Of a DNA stretch of 48,615 bases, positions 35,602-44,425 are shown piece by piece. Every line of letters starts with the position of its first letter. Positions within the stretch are counted from its first letter, which is position 1. This DNA is from CAIOZA01 sp964464375. GTDB lineage: Bacteria > Bacteroidota > Ignavibacteria > Kapaibacteriales > UBA2268. The notes below the pieces were generated by a model. The model was not told the DNA's origin. It saw only the letters and a program-made list of their open reading frames with translations, and did no database searches. The position numbers and the translations under genes were made by a program. Location: NCBI GenBank assembly GCA_964464375.1, contig CAYXFU010000028.1, forward strand, positions 1 through 48,615. The letters are read 5' to 3'.

Positions 35602-37805
35602 AGTCCTTTTCACGTAGAAAATTCCTTCAGATTTCCTCCGCTACTTTTGCTACCGCAGCCGCCTTAGGTACTATCAATCATGTTACTAAGGGTTCCAAAC
35701 TTTTTGCTGGTGATAAATCTAAAACAGGAACATATCAGGTTCCGACTTACTGCAATTTATGTTTTTGGAAATGTGGCGCTATAGCATCAGTCAAGGATGG
35801 TAAGTTATGGAAAATTGAAGGTAATCCTTTAGATCCTCTTAGTAACGGCAGATTATGCCCTAGAGGTACAGGTGGAGTAGGCGCGTACTCTGATCCGACA
35901 AGATTGAAATCACCACTAATAAGAACTGGTGCAAGAGGCAATGAATCCTGGAAAGTCGTTACCTGGGATGAGGCATTTAACTATATAGCTGACAAGCTCA
36001 ATACTATCAAAGCAAAACACGGTCCAGAAGCTGTTGCTTATTTCAGCCATGGTATCGGCGGAAATTTTATTAAACATACTTTTAAGGCATTTGGCACACC
36101 TCATATTTTTGCTCCATCGTTCGCACAATGCCGTGGTCCAAGAGAAGTTGGCTTTGAACTGACTTTTGGAGATGTCATCGGTTCCCCGGAGAGAACGGAC
36201 ATCAAGAACACAAAATGTATGGTACTGATTGGCTCTCACCTCGGTGAAAATATGCATAATTCTCAGGTGCAGGAGTTATCCCAGGCAATTGAAAATGGAG
36301 CATCGATTATTGTAGTCGATCCAAGATTTTCGATTGTTGCCGGAAAAGCAAAATATTATCTTCCAATTAAACCGGGAACAGATATGGCGCTACTTTTGAC
36401 TTGGGCAAATATCCTAATTAAAGAAGGATTGTATGATAAAGAATATGCTGAAAAGTATGGTATAGGATTCGAACAATTTGCAGCTGAAGTTTCACAATAT
36501 ACACCCGAATGGGCTTATACCGAAACCGGAGTTGAAGCAAAGCTTATTGTTGACTCAGCAAGAGAGTTGGCAAGATATAAACCTGCTTCATTTGTTCATC
36601 CGGGAAGACATGTGACCTGGTATGGAAATGATGCTCAAAGAAGCAGATCAATTGCTTTATTGAATGCACTTTTGGGCAACTGGAATCACAAAGGTGCATT
36701 CTGGCAGCCAACTAAAATACCAATCCCGCCTTATCCCTATCCTGCTTATCCTGAAGCTACAATGCCGAGAGCAGACAATCCAGGTAAAAAATATCCATGG
36801 GCTGGCGAAGATGAAGGTTTAACGAATGGTATAAGAGAAGCTACGATTACAGGGAATCCTTATCCGATCAAATCATGGGTGGTATATGCTACTAATCTGA
36901 TGAACGCATTGCCTAATCAGCAGGAAACGTTGAAAGCTATACAGAATCTTGATTTACTTGTTACAATTGATGTCATTCCTAGTGAAATCGCAGGGTATTC
37001 GGATGTGGTTTTACCTGAATCGACATACCTGGAAAGATACGATGATCTTCACAGCTCACCTTTCACAACACCATTCCTTGGAATCAGGCAGCCAGTAATC
37101 GATTCACCTGATGATCAGAAACCAAACTGGTGGATTGCCAAGCAACTAGCCGGTAAACTTGGCCTTGGTCATTACTTTCCATGGAATAACATTGAAGATT
37201 ATCTGAAATTCAGGGTTGATAAAGCCGGACTTTCTTATTCAGAGCTGAAAGAAAAAGGAATTATTCTAGGAGCAAAAAAGCCGGTATATATAGAAGAAGG
37301 TGTTGAAGAAAAGTTCAATACTCCATCAGGTAAAGTTGAGTTCTATTCTGTTCAGCTTGCCGAGAAAGGATTTGATCCAATTCCGAAATACGAAAGACCT
37401 GAAGAACCACCTGCAGGATTCATGAGATTACTATTCGGCAGATCACCTGTGCACACATTCAGTATGACACAATCGAATCCAATTTTACAGGATATGATCG
37501 ATGAGAATGAAGTCTGGATCAACATTGATATAGCAAAACAATATGGAATAAAAAATGGAGATTATATCAAACTTAAGAATCAGGATGGTATGGTCAGCAA
37601 TAAAGTTAAAGTGAAAGCAACAGAAAGAATCAGAACTGATTGTGTATTCATGACTCATGGTTTTGGTCATCAGGCAAAAGCACTTTTTAATACTTACCAG
37701 AAAGGTGCAAGCGATTCGCAACTGGTTACAAAATACAAAACTGACCCGATTATGGGTGGGACAGGAATGAATATTAATTTTGTAACAATCGTGAGGGATG
37801 CATAA
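35598..37805 (+). CDS. Molybdopterin oxidoreductase, polysulfide/thiosulfate-reductase-like catalytic subunit
   Basis: 735 residues. It has a Tat signal (SRRKFLQISSATFATAAALG) for folded export. The [4Fe-4S] site is YCNLCFWKCGAIASV plus Cys in GRLCPRG. The family of DMSO-reductase-type enzymes continues through LIGSHLGENMHNSQ and a C-terminal molybdopterin-binding domain. A Cys in the QCRGPREVGFEL region near residue 180 is the probable molybdenum ligand, as expected for the Psr/Phs group. The operon with four-cluster FeS and NrfD-like subunits, YeeE-type transporters and rhodaneses favours polysulfide, thiosulfate or a related sulfur oxyanion as substrate. Exact substrate (also tetrathionate, arsenate or selenate) is not fixed by sequence. 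Confidence 0.85.
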   Translation: MKSFSRRKFLQISSATFATAAALGTINHVTKGSKLFAGDKSKTGTYQVPTYCNLCFWKCGAIASVKDGKLWKIEGNPLDPLSNGRLCPRGTGGVGAYSDPTRLKSPLIRTGARGNESWKVVTWDEAFNYIADKLNTIKAKHGPEAVAYFSHGIGGNFIKHTFKAFGTPHIFAPSFAQCRGPREVGFELTFGDVIGSPERTDIKNTKCMVLIGSHLGENMHNSQVQELSQAIENGASIIVVDPRFSIVAGKAKYYLPIKPGTDMALLLTWANILIKEGLYDKEYAEKYGIGFEQFAAEVSQYTPEWAYTETGVEAKLIVDSARELARYKPASFVHPGRHVTWYGNDAQRSRSIALLNALLGNWNHKGAFWQPTKIPIPPYPYPAYPEATMPRADNPGKKYPWAGEDEGLTNGIREATITGNPYPIKSWVVYATNLMNALPNQQETLKAIQNLDLLVTIDVIPSEIAGYSDVVLPESTYLERYDDLHSSPFTTPFLGIRQPVIDSPDDQKPNWWIAKQLAGKLGLGHYFPWNNIEDYLKFRVDKAGLSYSELKEKGIILGAKKPVYIEEGVEEKFNTPSGKVEFYSVQLAEKGFDPIPKYERPEEPPAGFMRLLFGRSPVHTFSMTQSNPILQDMIDENEVWINIDIAKQYGIKNGDYIKLKNQDGMVSNKVKVKATERIRTDCVFMTHGFGHQAKALFNTYQKGASDSQLVTKYKTDPIMGGTGMNINFVTIVRDA

Positions 37806-38345
37806 ATGGCAAGATACGGAATGGTTATAGATACACTTAAATGTGTGGGATGCATGGACTGTGTGGTTGCCTGCAAGACCGAAAATGAAGTACCAATTGG
37901 ATATAACAGAGATTGGATCAGTTACGAAACAACAGGTAAATTCCCTGCATTACATCAGGAAATAAGAAGTGAGAGATGCAATCAATGCGATAATCCTCCT
38001 TGTGTTTACTGTTGCCCATGCGGAGCAAGCCACATTTCAGAAACTGGAGGAATAGTTCTGGTTTACGAAGATAAATGCAGCGGATGTAAAGCCTGTATGG
38101 CAGCATGTCCTTATGATGCCAGATATATTCATCCTGAAGGATTTGCCTCGAAATGTACATTTTGCATACATAGAGTTGAAAAAGGTGAACTCCCTGCTTG
38201 TGTCTCTGTTTGTCCGACATATTGCATGACATTCGGCGACCTAGATGATCCTCAGAGCGATGTATCTAAATTACTATCAAGCCGTTCGAATCATTCATTG
38301 ATTCCTGAAGCCGGCACTAAACCTCAAATTTATTATTTAACATGA
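37806..38345 (+). CDS. PsrB/PhsB-like FeS subunit
   Basis: 179 residues that start immediately after the catalytic-subunit stop. Four Cys clusters are seen: CVGCMDCVVACK, CNQCDNPPCVYCCPCG, CSGCKACMAACPYDA and CTFC with CVSVCPTYC. These fit the four [4Fe-4S] clusters of DMSO-reductase-type electron-transfer subunits. The protein carries electrons between the NrfD-like membrane subunit and the molybdenum site. No signal peptide is needed, since it is normally exported with its Tat partner. Confidence 0.92.
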   Translation: MARYGMVIDTLKCVGCMDCVVACKTENEVPIGYNRDWISYETTGKFPALHQEIRSERCNQCDNPPCVYCCPCGASHISETGGIVLVYEDKCSGCKACMAACPYDARYIHPEGFASKCTFCIHRVEKGELPACVSVCPTYCMTFGDLDDPQSDVSKLLSSRSNHSLIPEAGTKPQIYYLT

Positions 38346-38355
38346 GGAATAAAAA

Positions 38356-39303
38356 ATGCACGAATTAGTTAATACAAGACATAACTTACAAATTGATCCG
38401 AATCTGCACATCTGGGGCTGGGAAATAGGTGTTTATCTCTTTCTTGGCGGCATAGTTGCAGGAATGATGATAATAAGCGGATTTTTTATTTTTACGGGCA
38501 GATCCAAGAACCCCAAATGCTCATGCTTTTGGATACCATCGATTGCATTGATTGCAATTAGTTTGGGTATGGGTGCCCTATTCCTTGATTTAGAACACAA
38601 ACTTTACGTTTGGCGTATGTATACAACATTCCAATGGCAATCTCCGATGTCCTGGGGAGCTTGGATTTTATTATTGGTATATCCTGTTTTAATAGCCAAT
38701 ATGTTATTAAAACTACCGGAATTCATTCAAAACCGGTTTTCATTTTTAAAGAAAATTTCAGATACTTTGAATTCTAAAGATTCTACAAAGAGGATGATTG
38801 GTGTAATAAGTATGGTTGTTGGGGGATTTCTTGGAATGTACACAGGAGTTCTGCTAAGTGCATTCGGAGCAAGACCTCTCTGGAATAGCTCAATGCTCTG
38901 GATACTATTTCTAATTTCTGGATTATCCTCTGCGGCGGCATTTATTCATATGGCAGCACATGATGTCGAAGAAAGAAGAATGCTTGCTAAAGCTGATAAT
39001 ACATTTCTGATGTTTGAGTTTGTTGTAATAATCCTATTAATTGTAGGTCATTTAAGTTCTGATCTAGTTCATATTGAGTCAATCAAAATGCTCATCAGTG
39101 GTGCCTATGCTCCGGTTTTTTGGGTTTTTGTTGTAGGGTTTGGTATATTAATCCCATTGATAATCCAGCTAGCGGCAGTTAATAATAAAATCAGACATAC
39201 TGCCATAGCTCCGGTTATGGTTATTATAGGCGGATTAATTTTGAGACTTGTAATTGTTTCTGCCGGTCAGGCAAGTAATTGGTCAACTTCAGTATTCAAA
39301 TAA
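38356..39303 (+). CDS. NrfD/PsrC-like membrane anchor subunit
   Basis: 315 residues with eight or so hydrophobic helices. The first is WGWEIGVYLFLGGIVAGMMI, and conserved FLDLEHKLYVWRMYTTFQW follows, a quinone-site region of the NrfD family. It oxidises menaquinol and passes electrons to the FeS subunit. It starts 10 bases after the FeS gene with a GAGGAA ribosome site. With the two previous genes it makes a standard three-subunit CISM-type reductase. Confidence 0.9.
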   Translation: MHELVNTRHNLQIDPNLHIWGWEIGVYLFLGGIVAGMMIISGFFIFTGRSKNPKCSCFWIPSIALIAISLGMGALFLDLEHKLYVWRMYTTFQWQSPMSWGAWILLLVYPVLIANMLLKLPEFIQNRFSFLKKISDTLNSKDSTKRMIGVISMVVGGFLGMYTGVLLSAFGARPLWNSSMLWILFLISGLSSAAAFIHMAAHDVEERRMLAKADNTFLMFEFVVIILLIVGHLSSDLVHIESIKMLISGAYAPVFWVFVVGFGILIPLIIQLAAVNNKIRHTAIAPVMVIIGGLILRLVIVSAGQASNWSTSVFK

Positions 39304-39332
39304 AACAAGTATATATTTTTGGAGATTATTTT

Positions 39333-39869
39333 ATGTCAAAACATTTAGTTACAAACAATCCAAAACCCTATATGAATCCTTATATCGCAGGGATTGGTCT
39401 TGGATTAGTTTTACTCTTGTCCTATGTGATAATGGGAAGAGGATTAGGAGCATCAGGTGCTATCTCGACAGTTGTTGCAGTTGGGGTTAATACTGTTGCA
39501 CCGAGTCATGCGGCTGGGAATACTTTCTATTCGGAGTATTTAGGTGATGGTTCAACCAATCCACTAAAGGATTGGTTGGTATTTGAGGTAATGGGAGTTC
39601 TCGTTGGTGGTTTCATTTCAGGTATGTTTGCCGGTAGAGTAAATAAAAGTATAGAAAAAGGACCACTTTTTTCGAACAGGAAAAGGTTGTACTTTGCGGT
39701 GTTCGGAGGTGCCTTGATGGGATTCGGTGCTAAACTTGCTAGAGGTTGCACAAGTGGTCAGGCTCTGACCGGTGGTTCAATTCTCAATCTAGGTAGCTGG
39801 GCTTTTATGATGTGTGTATTTGCCGGAGCATATATGTTTGCGTATTTTGTTAGGAGGCAATGGTTATGA
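39333..39869 (+). CDS. YeeE/YedE-family transporter, first half
   Basis: 178 residues from the ATG at 39333, chosen because GGAG lies 9 bases before; an upstream start at 39279 would run inside the NrfD gene. It has four hydrophobic segments and the conserved ARGCTSGQALTGGS motif with the Cys used for thiosulfate handling in YeeE. Split two-gene forms are common in bacteria. It lies 29 bases after the reductase anchor, and its stop overlaps the second half, so uptake of a sulfur compound is likely its task. Confidence 0.88.
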   Translation: MSKHLVTNNPKPYMNPYIAGIGLGLVLLLSYVIMGRGLGASGAISTVVAVGVNTVAPSHAAGNTFYSEYLGDGSTNPLKDWLVFEVMGVLVGGFISGMFAGRVNKSIEKGPLFSNRKRLYFAVFGGALMGFGAKLARGCTSGQALTGGSILNLGSWAFMMCVFAGAYMFAYFVRRQWL

Positions 39870-40474
39870 TGCCTTATTTTAAATTCGATTTTTTCGGTGC
39901 CGATACCGGACTGGTGCTTGCTTTCATTATTGGTATAGGTTTTGGTTTCTTTCTTGAGAGAGCAGGATTCGGAACAGCAAAGAAACTAGCAGCCCAATTT
40001 TACTTTAAAGATCTTACAGTTTTTAAGGTGATGTTCACAGCAATCGTAACAGCAATGCTAGGAGTTTATTTCCTCTCTGTTTTCGGATTGATGGATATCA
40101 CAATGGTGAATGTAATCGATACTTACATTGTACCACAGATTGTTGGCGGACTTTTGCTGGGTGTAGGATTCGTTATTGGTGGTTACTGTCCCGGCACATC
40201 AGTTGTTGCCTGTGCTACAGGTAAAATTGATGGAGTATTCTTCATCGGTGGGGTTTTCCTCGGAACATTTGTTTACGGTGAAGTTTATCCTCTTATTCAG
40301 GGATTTGCTAATTCTACACACATGGGCAAAGTGCTTATGCCAACCTACTTCAATATACCTTACGGCATCCTGGTCTTTGCAGTAGTGCTTATGGCTCTTG
40401 GTGGATTTGCCGCTGCTGAATGGGCAGAGAAAAAGTATGGTTACAAGAAACCGGAGGTTGCTCATGAAGATTAA
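39866..40474 (+). CDS. YeeE/YedE-family transporter, second half (DUF6691-like)
   Basis: 202 residues from ATG 39866, which has AGGAGG 8 bases before it and overlaps the previous stop (ATGA); ATG 39860 is too close to the ribosome site. Hydrophobic segments flank GFGFFLERAGFGTAKKL and GGYCPGTSVVACATGKIDG, with two Cys in the second motif. It pairs with the preceding half to form the sulfur-compound channel or transporter. The next gene starts 11 bases before its stop. Confidence 0.88.
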   Translation: MMPYFKFDFFGADTGLVLAFIIGIGFGFFLERAGFGTAKKLAAQFYFKDLTVFKVMFTAIVTAMLGVYFLSVFGLMDITMVNVIDTYIVPQIVGGLLLGVGFVIGGYCPGTSVVACATGKIDGVFFIGGVFLGTFVYGEVYPLIQGFANSTHMGKVLMPTYFNIPYGILVFAVVLMALGGFAAAEWAEKKYGYKKPEVAHED

Positions 40475-41123
40475 TTTATCAAAATATACGATCAACCAAA
40501 AGCTTGCTATTGTTGCCTTTGTTCTTGGACTTATAGCCATCTTTATGGGCGATCCATTGAAAGCAAGAATTGCTTCAGTCGATGTCAATGAATTATCAAT
40601 GAAAATTCAGGATAAGTCATCAAGTTTAAGTGTCGAATATATGGCTGACTGGTTGATTCAAAAGAAAGCTGATTTCAAATTAATCGATCTTAGAGATGAA
40701 ATGAAATTTAGTGAATATAATATTCCATCTTCAATTAATGTCAGAATTACTGAATTGACCAAAATGAATTTATCTAAAACAGAGAAAATCATTTTGTATT
40801 CTGATGACAATATCGCCTCAGCTCAAGCGTGGTTTGTTCTGAAATCAAAGAATTATAAATCAGTTTATCTTTTAACAGGCGGGATCAACGAATGGAAAGA
40901 GAAAGTTCTTTTCCCAAGAATTCCAGAAAATGCTACGTCTGAGGATAAAGCAAAGTTTGCAAAGATGGTAGAAGTTAGTAAGTTTTTCGGTGGTACTCCA
41001 CAATTAGCTTCTAATGATTCCAGCGGCAATAAAGCAGTACCAAAACTTTCAATGCCTAAGATGTCGGGATCTGCTCAGGGATCACCAGCGGCAGGTGGAA
41101 AGCCAAAGAGAGAGGGCTGTTAA
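40464..41123 (+). CDS. Membrane-anchored rhodanese-like protein lacking the active Cys
   Basis: 219 residues from ATG 40464 (GGAGG at 40453-40457). An N-terminal hydrophobic segment (LAIVAFVLGLIAIFMG) anchors it, followed by a rhodanese domain with DWLIQKKADFKLIDLRDEM, and VYLLTGGINEW. In the active loop the expected YC is LYSDDNIASAQ, so the catalytic Cys is replaced by Ser. Such inactive rhodaneses may bind sulfur carriers or serve as structural partners. The tail is Pro/Gly/Lys-rich and ends in a Cys. Clearly part of the YeeE/reductase operon. Confidence 0.85.
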   Translation: MKINLSKYTINQKLAIVAFVLGLIAIFMGDPLKARIASVDVNELSMKIQDKSSSLSVEYMADWLIQKKADFKLIDLRDEMKFSEYNIPSSINVRITELTKMNLSKTEKIILYSDDNIASAQAWFVLKSKNYKSVYLLTGGINEWKEKVLFPRIPENATSEDKAKFAKMVEVSKFFGGTPQLASNDSSGNKAVPKLSMPKMSGSAQGSPAAGGKPKREGC

Positions 41124-41182
41124 TTATACTCTCAAAAGTTTATATCAATAATTAAAAATTTTCTTAATTTGAAGGTGATAAA

Positions 41183-41494
41183 ATGGCAATTCCAAAACGT
41201 TATCAAAAATTTCAGGAAGATTATCCGGCAGTAGCCAAAGCTTATGAAGAGATGGGTGACGCCGTCCATACTTCAGGACCACTCGACAATAAAACTAGAG
41301 CTTTGATTAAGCTTGCTATATCTACTGGGGCTCGTCTTGAGGGGGCAGTTCATTCCCATGCAAGAAAAGCATTGAAAGCCGGCTGTACACCTGAAGAGAT
41401 GAAACATACAGTTATGCTGGCACTTCCAACAATCGGACTCCCATCAACAATGGCAGCATTCAGTTGGATTGAGGATGTTTTAAATAAGGATTAG
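41183..41494 (+). CDS. Carboxymuconolactone decarboxylase/AhpD-like protein
   Basis: 103 residues. KTRALIKLAISTGARLEGAV and HSHARKALKAGCTPEEMKHT are the core helices of the CMD family. The AhpD CxxC redox pair is absent; a single Cys sits in KAGCTPEE. It may be a simple redox or peroxide-related partner. It ends the rightward train, with GAAGGTGAT before the ATG, and 60 bases separate it from the rhodanese gene. Confidence 0.9.
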   Translation: MAIPKRYQKFQEDYPAVAKAYEEMGDAVHTSGPLDNKTRALIKLAISTGARLEGAVHSHARKALKAGCTPEEMKHTVMLALPTIGLPSTMAAFSWIEDVLNKD

Positions 41495-41775
41495 TATGCA
41501 GAATCTAATAGCACTATTCTATTATATTGAAGTTTTATATAACATACAAAGATTCAATTCAAGTTCAGATTATTTACTCTGATGGAGTATGAAAATCAAT
41601 TTTTTAATTATTAATAATCTCTCTTCGTTCTGTATTCAGAATCGGGTGAAGATCATATTCACATCGAATTGACTTTTTGGAAAGGTAAAATGAAATCATT
41701 AGCCTTCTTTAGAAATCTTTATTAAATAATATTTTCTAATATTTCTTTAGTTTAATCAATAATTTTAATGTGAAA

Positions 41776-41835
41776 CTGTGCAACATTAAATACAAAAATG
41801 GCATAAGTACTTTAAAAATAAAGAAACTTATGCCA
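41776..41835 (-). repeat. Distal arm site and hairpin of the copy 2 att region
   Basis: CTGTGCAAC at 41776-41784 is the reverse complement of the site at 21498-21506. TGGCATAAGT at 41799-41808 pairs with ACTTATGCCA at 41826-41835 over a 17-base loop, with the same arms and the same loop length as copy 1. Its distance to the core is the same 58 bases. Confidence 0.55.
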
Positions 41836-41841
41836 TTTTTA

Positions 41842-41863
41842 GTCGGCGTGACAAGATTTGAAC
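41842..41863 (-). other. att-like core resembling a tRNA 3' end (copy 2)
   Basis: Read on the - strand: GTTCAAATC at the start, CACGCCGAC at the end, again the T-loop and acceptor 3' strand of a tRNA with C1-G72 and discriminator A. It differs from copy 1 at three positions, so it may derive from a different (probably proline) tRNA gene. No tRNA body adjoins it. Confidence 0.6.
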
Positions 41864-41974
41864 ATTTGATAAATAATATTAACCTATTAACCATTCCTTT
41901 TATTTATATTATAGTGTATAAGCCACTTTATAGCTTCCTTAATTTTTCTTAATTTCATTAAATTAACTTAAATC

Positions 41975-41994
41975 TGTGCAACAATTTGTGCAAC
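41975..41994 (-). repeat. Tandem GTTGCACA sites, probable integrase arm sites (copy 2)
   Basis: TGTGCAAC at 41975-41982 and 41987-41994, starts 12 bases apart, the mirror image of the pair at 21289-21308. The gap to the core (111-112 bases) is also preserved, supporting a functional att layout beside the second recombinase. Confidence 0.6.
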
Positions 41995-42063
41995 AATTCT
42001 TCGTCGTAATACTTAGAAAAAGTTAAATTGATATTTGTTGAATCTTCTCTTTCCGGGATCACT

Positions 42064-43521
42064 ATGAGAAATGAGCTAAAATTATCGTATGTTTTAAATG
42101 TAAGATCTGGTTCTGATAAAACTAAACTGCAAAATAAGATTATTCCAATCAGAATGATTGTCTCATTCAACGGTGATAGGTACTTTTGCGGAATTAAACA
42201 CTCTGTAAAGCTTTCTCAATGGGATTCCACAAATCATGTTGTCATTAAACATCCTGATAGTGCCGTTATCAATAAAGATCTACACGATATTCATAATAAA
42301 ATTAATCTTATTGTCAAGTACAGATTAAGTACAAATGATAAAGAAATGAATTTCGATTCCATAAAGAAGATTGTTGACGAGGTTGTTTCTGAAGTTCGCG
42401 ATATACCTTTTAAATCAATTCCTTTAAATACATCATCTGATTCTGTCAAGCTGAATGATACTGAAACCCCAAAACCGGATGAGTATGCTTTTTACACAGC
42501 CTTTGATCAATTCTGTAATGATACCAAAAGTGGACTTCGTAAACGGCGAATCCGTAAAACACATGCTAACATTAAGGACAGCACACAAAAAGCTTATTCA
42601 ACTTTATTAAGTAAATTACTTATTTATGATCGGGCCAGAACGCTGACTTTCGATGACATCAATAAAAATTTCTATAATAAATTCATACAATTCTTACAGA
42701 ATAACGAATTCGTAAATTCAAAAACAGGAGAAAAGAAAAAGTTATCTGATAGTACTGTTGGCAATATGATCAAAATTCTAAAAGCATTTTTAAGATATTC
42801 TCATAATGAAGGCTGGCACACGAATATCAATTATCTGAATGATTATTTTATTTGTCCAAAAGAAAATGTACAGAGAGAATTTTTAAATGTTGAAGAATTG
42901 AAAAAGTTATGGTATTATAATCCAATAAACGATAGAATGAAGAATACCAAAAATGTATTTATGTTCCAGTGTTTTTCCGGAATAAGATATAGTGACTTAA
43001 AAAAGATAACATCTGACAGTATCGACTCAGATCGTGGATTGATAATGTTCGATCAGGAAAAAACAGGTGGAAAAGCATTCATTTCCTTCCATAAATTTAT
43101 GCATAAAATTTTGGATGATACAGAGAATTTTAATAAAAATTGGACTATATTGTCAAACGACAAGCTGAATGCCAATATACAAGAACTGTGTGAAAAAGCT
43201 GGTATTAATAGTAAGGTGATACCTTATAAAATTGTCCTTGGAAAAAAAGTAAATATTTATGATGCCCCCAAGCAAAAACATGAAATAATTACAAGCCATT
43301 GCGGCCGTCACTCATTCGTTACACTGTGCAGTAATGAACTTGGGTTACCTGATGAAATTGTAAGAGTATTTTCCGGACATTCAAGCCAGGATTCACTTCA
43401 GAGATACAAACACAATGTCGAAAAACGTGCATGTCAGCTACTAAACAGTGCTATTGATGAATTCATTGTCGAATATGATTTTGATCCATTTAAAATTTTA
43501 GAGAATTCAATAGAAGAATGA
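42064..43521 (+). CDS. Tyrosine site-specific recombinase (integrase), copy 2
   Basis: 485 residues from ATG 42064, whose product starts RNELKLSYVLNVRSG and aligns with copy 1; an earlier ATG at 42028 gives an N-terminal extension not shared with it. The same domain order and catalytic residues are present: SGIRYSDL, EKTGGKAF, HCGRHS, GHSS and LQRYKHN. Long stretches (for example KSGLRKRRIRKTHANIKDST) are identical to copy 1 at protein level. The DNA there differs at many synonymous positions, so the pair is old and both copies seem to be under selection. It probably moves the element to its right. Confidence 0.95.
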   Translation: MRNELKLSYVLNVRSGSDKTKLQNKIIPIRMIVSFNGDRYFCGIKHSVKLSQWDSTNHVVIKHPDSAVINKDLHDIHNKINLIVKYRLSTNDKEMNFDSIKKIVDEVVSEVRDIPFKSIPLNTSSDSVKLNDTETPKPDEYAFYTAFDQFCNDTKSGLRKRRIRKTHANIKDSTQKAYSTLLSKLLIYDRARTLTFDDINKNFYNKFIQFLQNNEFVNSKTGEKKKLSDSTVGNMIKILKAFLRYSHNEGWHTNINYLNDYFICPKENVQREFLNVEELKKLWYYNPINDRMKNTKNVFMFQCFSGIRYSDLKKITSDSIDSDRGLIMFDQEKTGGKAFISFHKFMHKILDDTENFNKNWTILSNDKLNANIQELCEKAGINSKVIPYKIVLGKKVNIYDAPKQKHEIITSHCGRHSFVTLCSNELGLPDEIVRVFSGHSSQDSLQRYKHNVEKRACQLLNSAIDEFIVEYDFDPFKILENSIEE

Positions 43522-44023
43522 ACCAGAAAAGAATAATTTATTAATTTATCCTTACATTTTTTATTTTTCTGTAAAATTTCATAGCAGTTAATTTATCCTT
43601 ATTTTTTCTAGTATAAAACCCATGATGTACGCTTCAGAATTTTCTATATCTATATTCCATCCTACTCTTTACTAATTTGCTATTAATAAATTAACATTCT
43701 TATGCTCTTTTAAGATTTTTGGGTTACAAATTCCTTCAAATCTTGATAATAATTTCGATTAAATTATCGAATAAATTACGCCACTAAATTTAGTAAATTA
43801 TCACACATTTTTATACCGATAAATAAGATTAAAATTATTTTTAGTAACTAAGTTAATGATAATTATGCTTAATGAATCTTATTTTATTCAACTTAATAAA
43901 CCTTTGTTATATAAGGACTTACTAACATCTCACTGTGGATAACTTTTTCTTTTATGTTTATTTTCTTTTCTTTAATTTGGTATCAACAAACGTTTTCAAA
44001 TTCAGCATAATGAGGATTTATTT
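43522..44023. other. 500-base AT-rich gap with repeats and a DnaA-box-like site
   Basis: No gene is seen. TTAATTTATCCTTA occurs at 43541-43554 and 43588-43601. TGTGGATAA at 43934-43942 is the reverse complement of a consensus DnaA box (TTATCCACA). The gap lies before the excisionase-like and primase genes, where a plasmid-like origin or control region of an integrative element would be expected. Only one good box is visible, so an origin is possible but not established. Confidence 0.4.
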
Positions 44024-44329
44024 ATGGAAAATTTAATCATGACAAACATGAATGTCGATGATTTGGCATCTAAGATTTGTGAGTTAGTTTCAAATAAAAT
44101 ATTTGAACAAAATGAAACTGATTTAAAGAAAAAGAACAAAGAAAAAATCTACTTAACAATTAAACAAGTAACAGCAAAATACGATATCTCATCTGTTACA
44201 ATTTGGAAATTGCGTAAAGATGGCAAAATACCATTTATTCGTGCCGGGAAACGCAGAGTATTATTTGATGAAGAGGCACTTCATCTTGCACTTTGTAGTA
44301 ATAAGACAGACACTTCTGAAAATTATTAG
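44024..44329 (+). CDS. Excisionase/AlpA-like helix-turn-helix protein
   Basis: 101 residues. The C-terminal half (YLTIKQVTAKYDISSVTIWK, then KIPFIRAGKRRVLFDEEALH) is the HTH_17 excisionase-type DNA-binding domain. The N-terminal 45 residues are a Lys/Glu-rich helix. A GAGGA ribosome site precedes the start; the Met at 44039 is an alternative. Such proteins steer recombinase direction or regulate element genes; the location after the integrase agrees. Confidence 0.88.
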   Translation: MENLIMTNMNVDDLASKICELVSNKIFEQNETDLKKKNKEKIYLTIKQVTAKYDISSVTIWKLRKDGKIPFIRAGKRRVLFDEEALHLALCSNKTDTSENY

Positions 44330-44425
44330 GAAATATCCGGAAATAGCTTCAGCAGTCATTTCTTTCTTACAGCATAACAAATTCTAAATAATAAAATATC
44401 AAAACAACTATTTATGGGGGACTCT

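Larger units (their letters stand above)
41495..42063. other. Intergenic/att region of recombinase copy 2
   Basis: About 570 bases without a gene. The first 260 are unremarkable AT-rich DNA. The rest is the mirror image of the copy 1 att region: distal site at 41776-41784, hairpin 41799-41835, tRNA-like core 41842-41863, a conserved TTCCTTTTATTTATATTATAGT-like block at 41894-41915 and tandem GTGCAAC sites at 41975-41994. Confidence 0.7.

Noticed and set aside
39254..39490. Gene overlapping the NrfD and YeeE genes
   Set aside because: Different frame through two well-supported membrane protein genes; composition is not protein-like.
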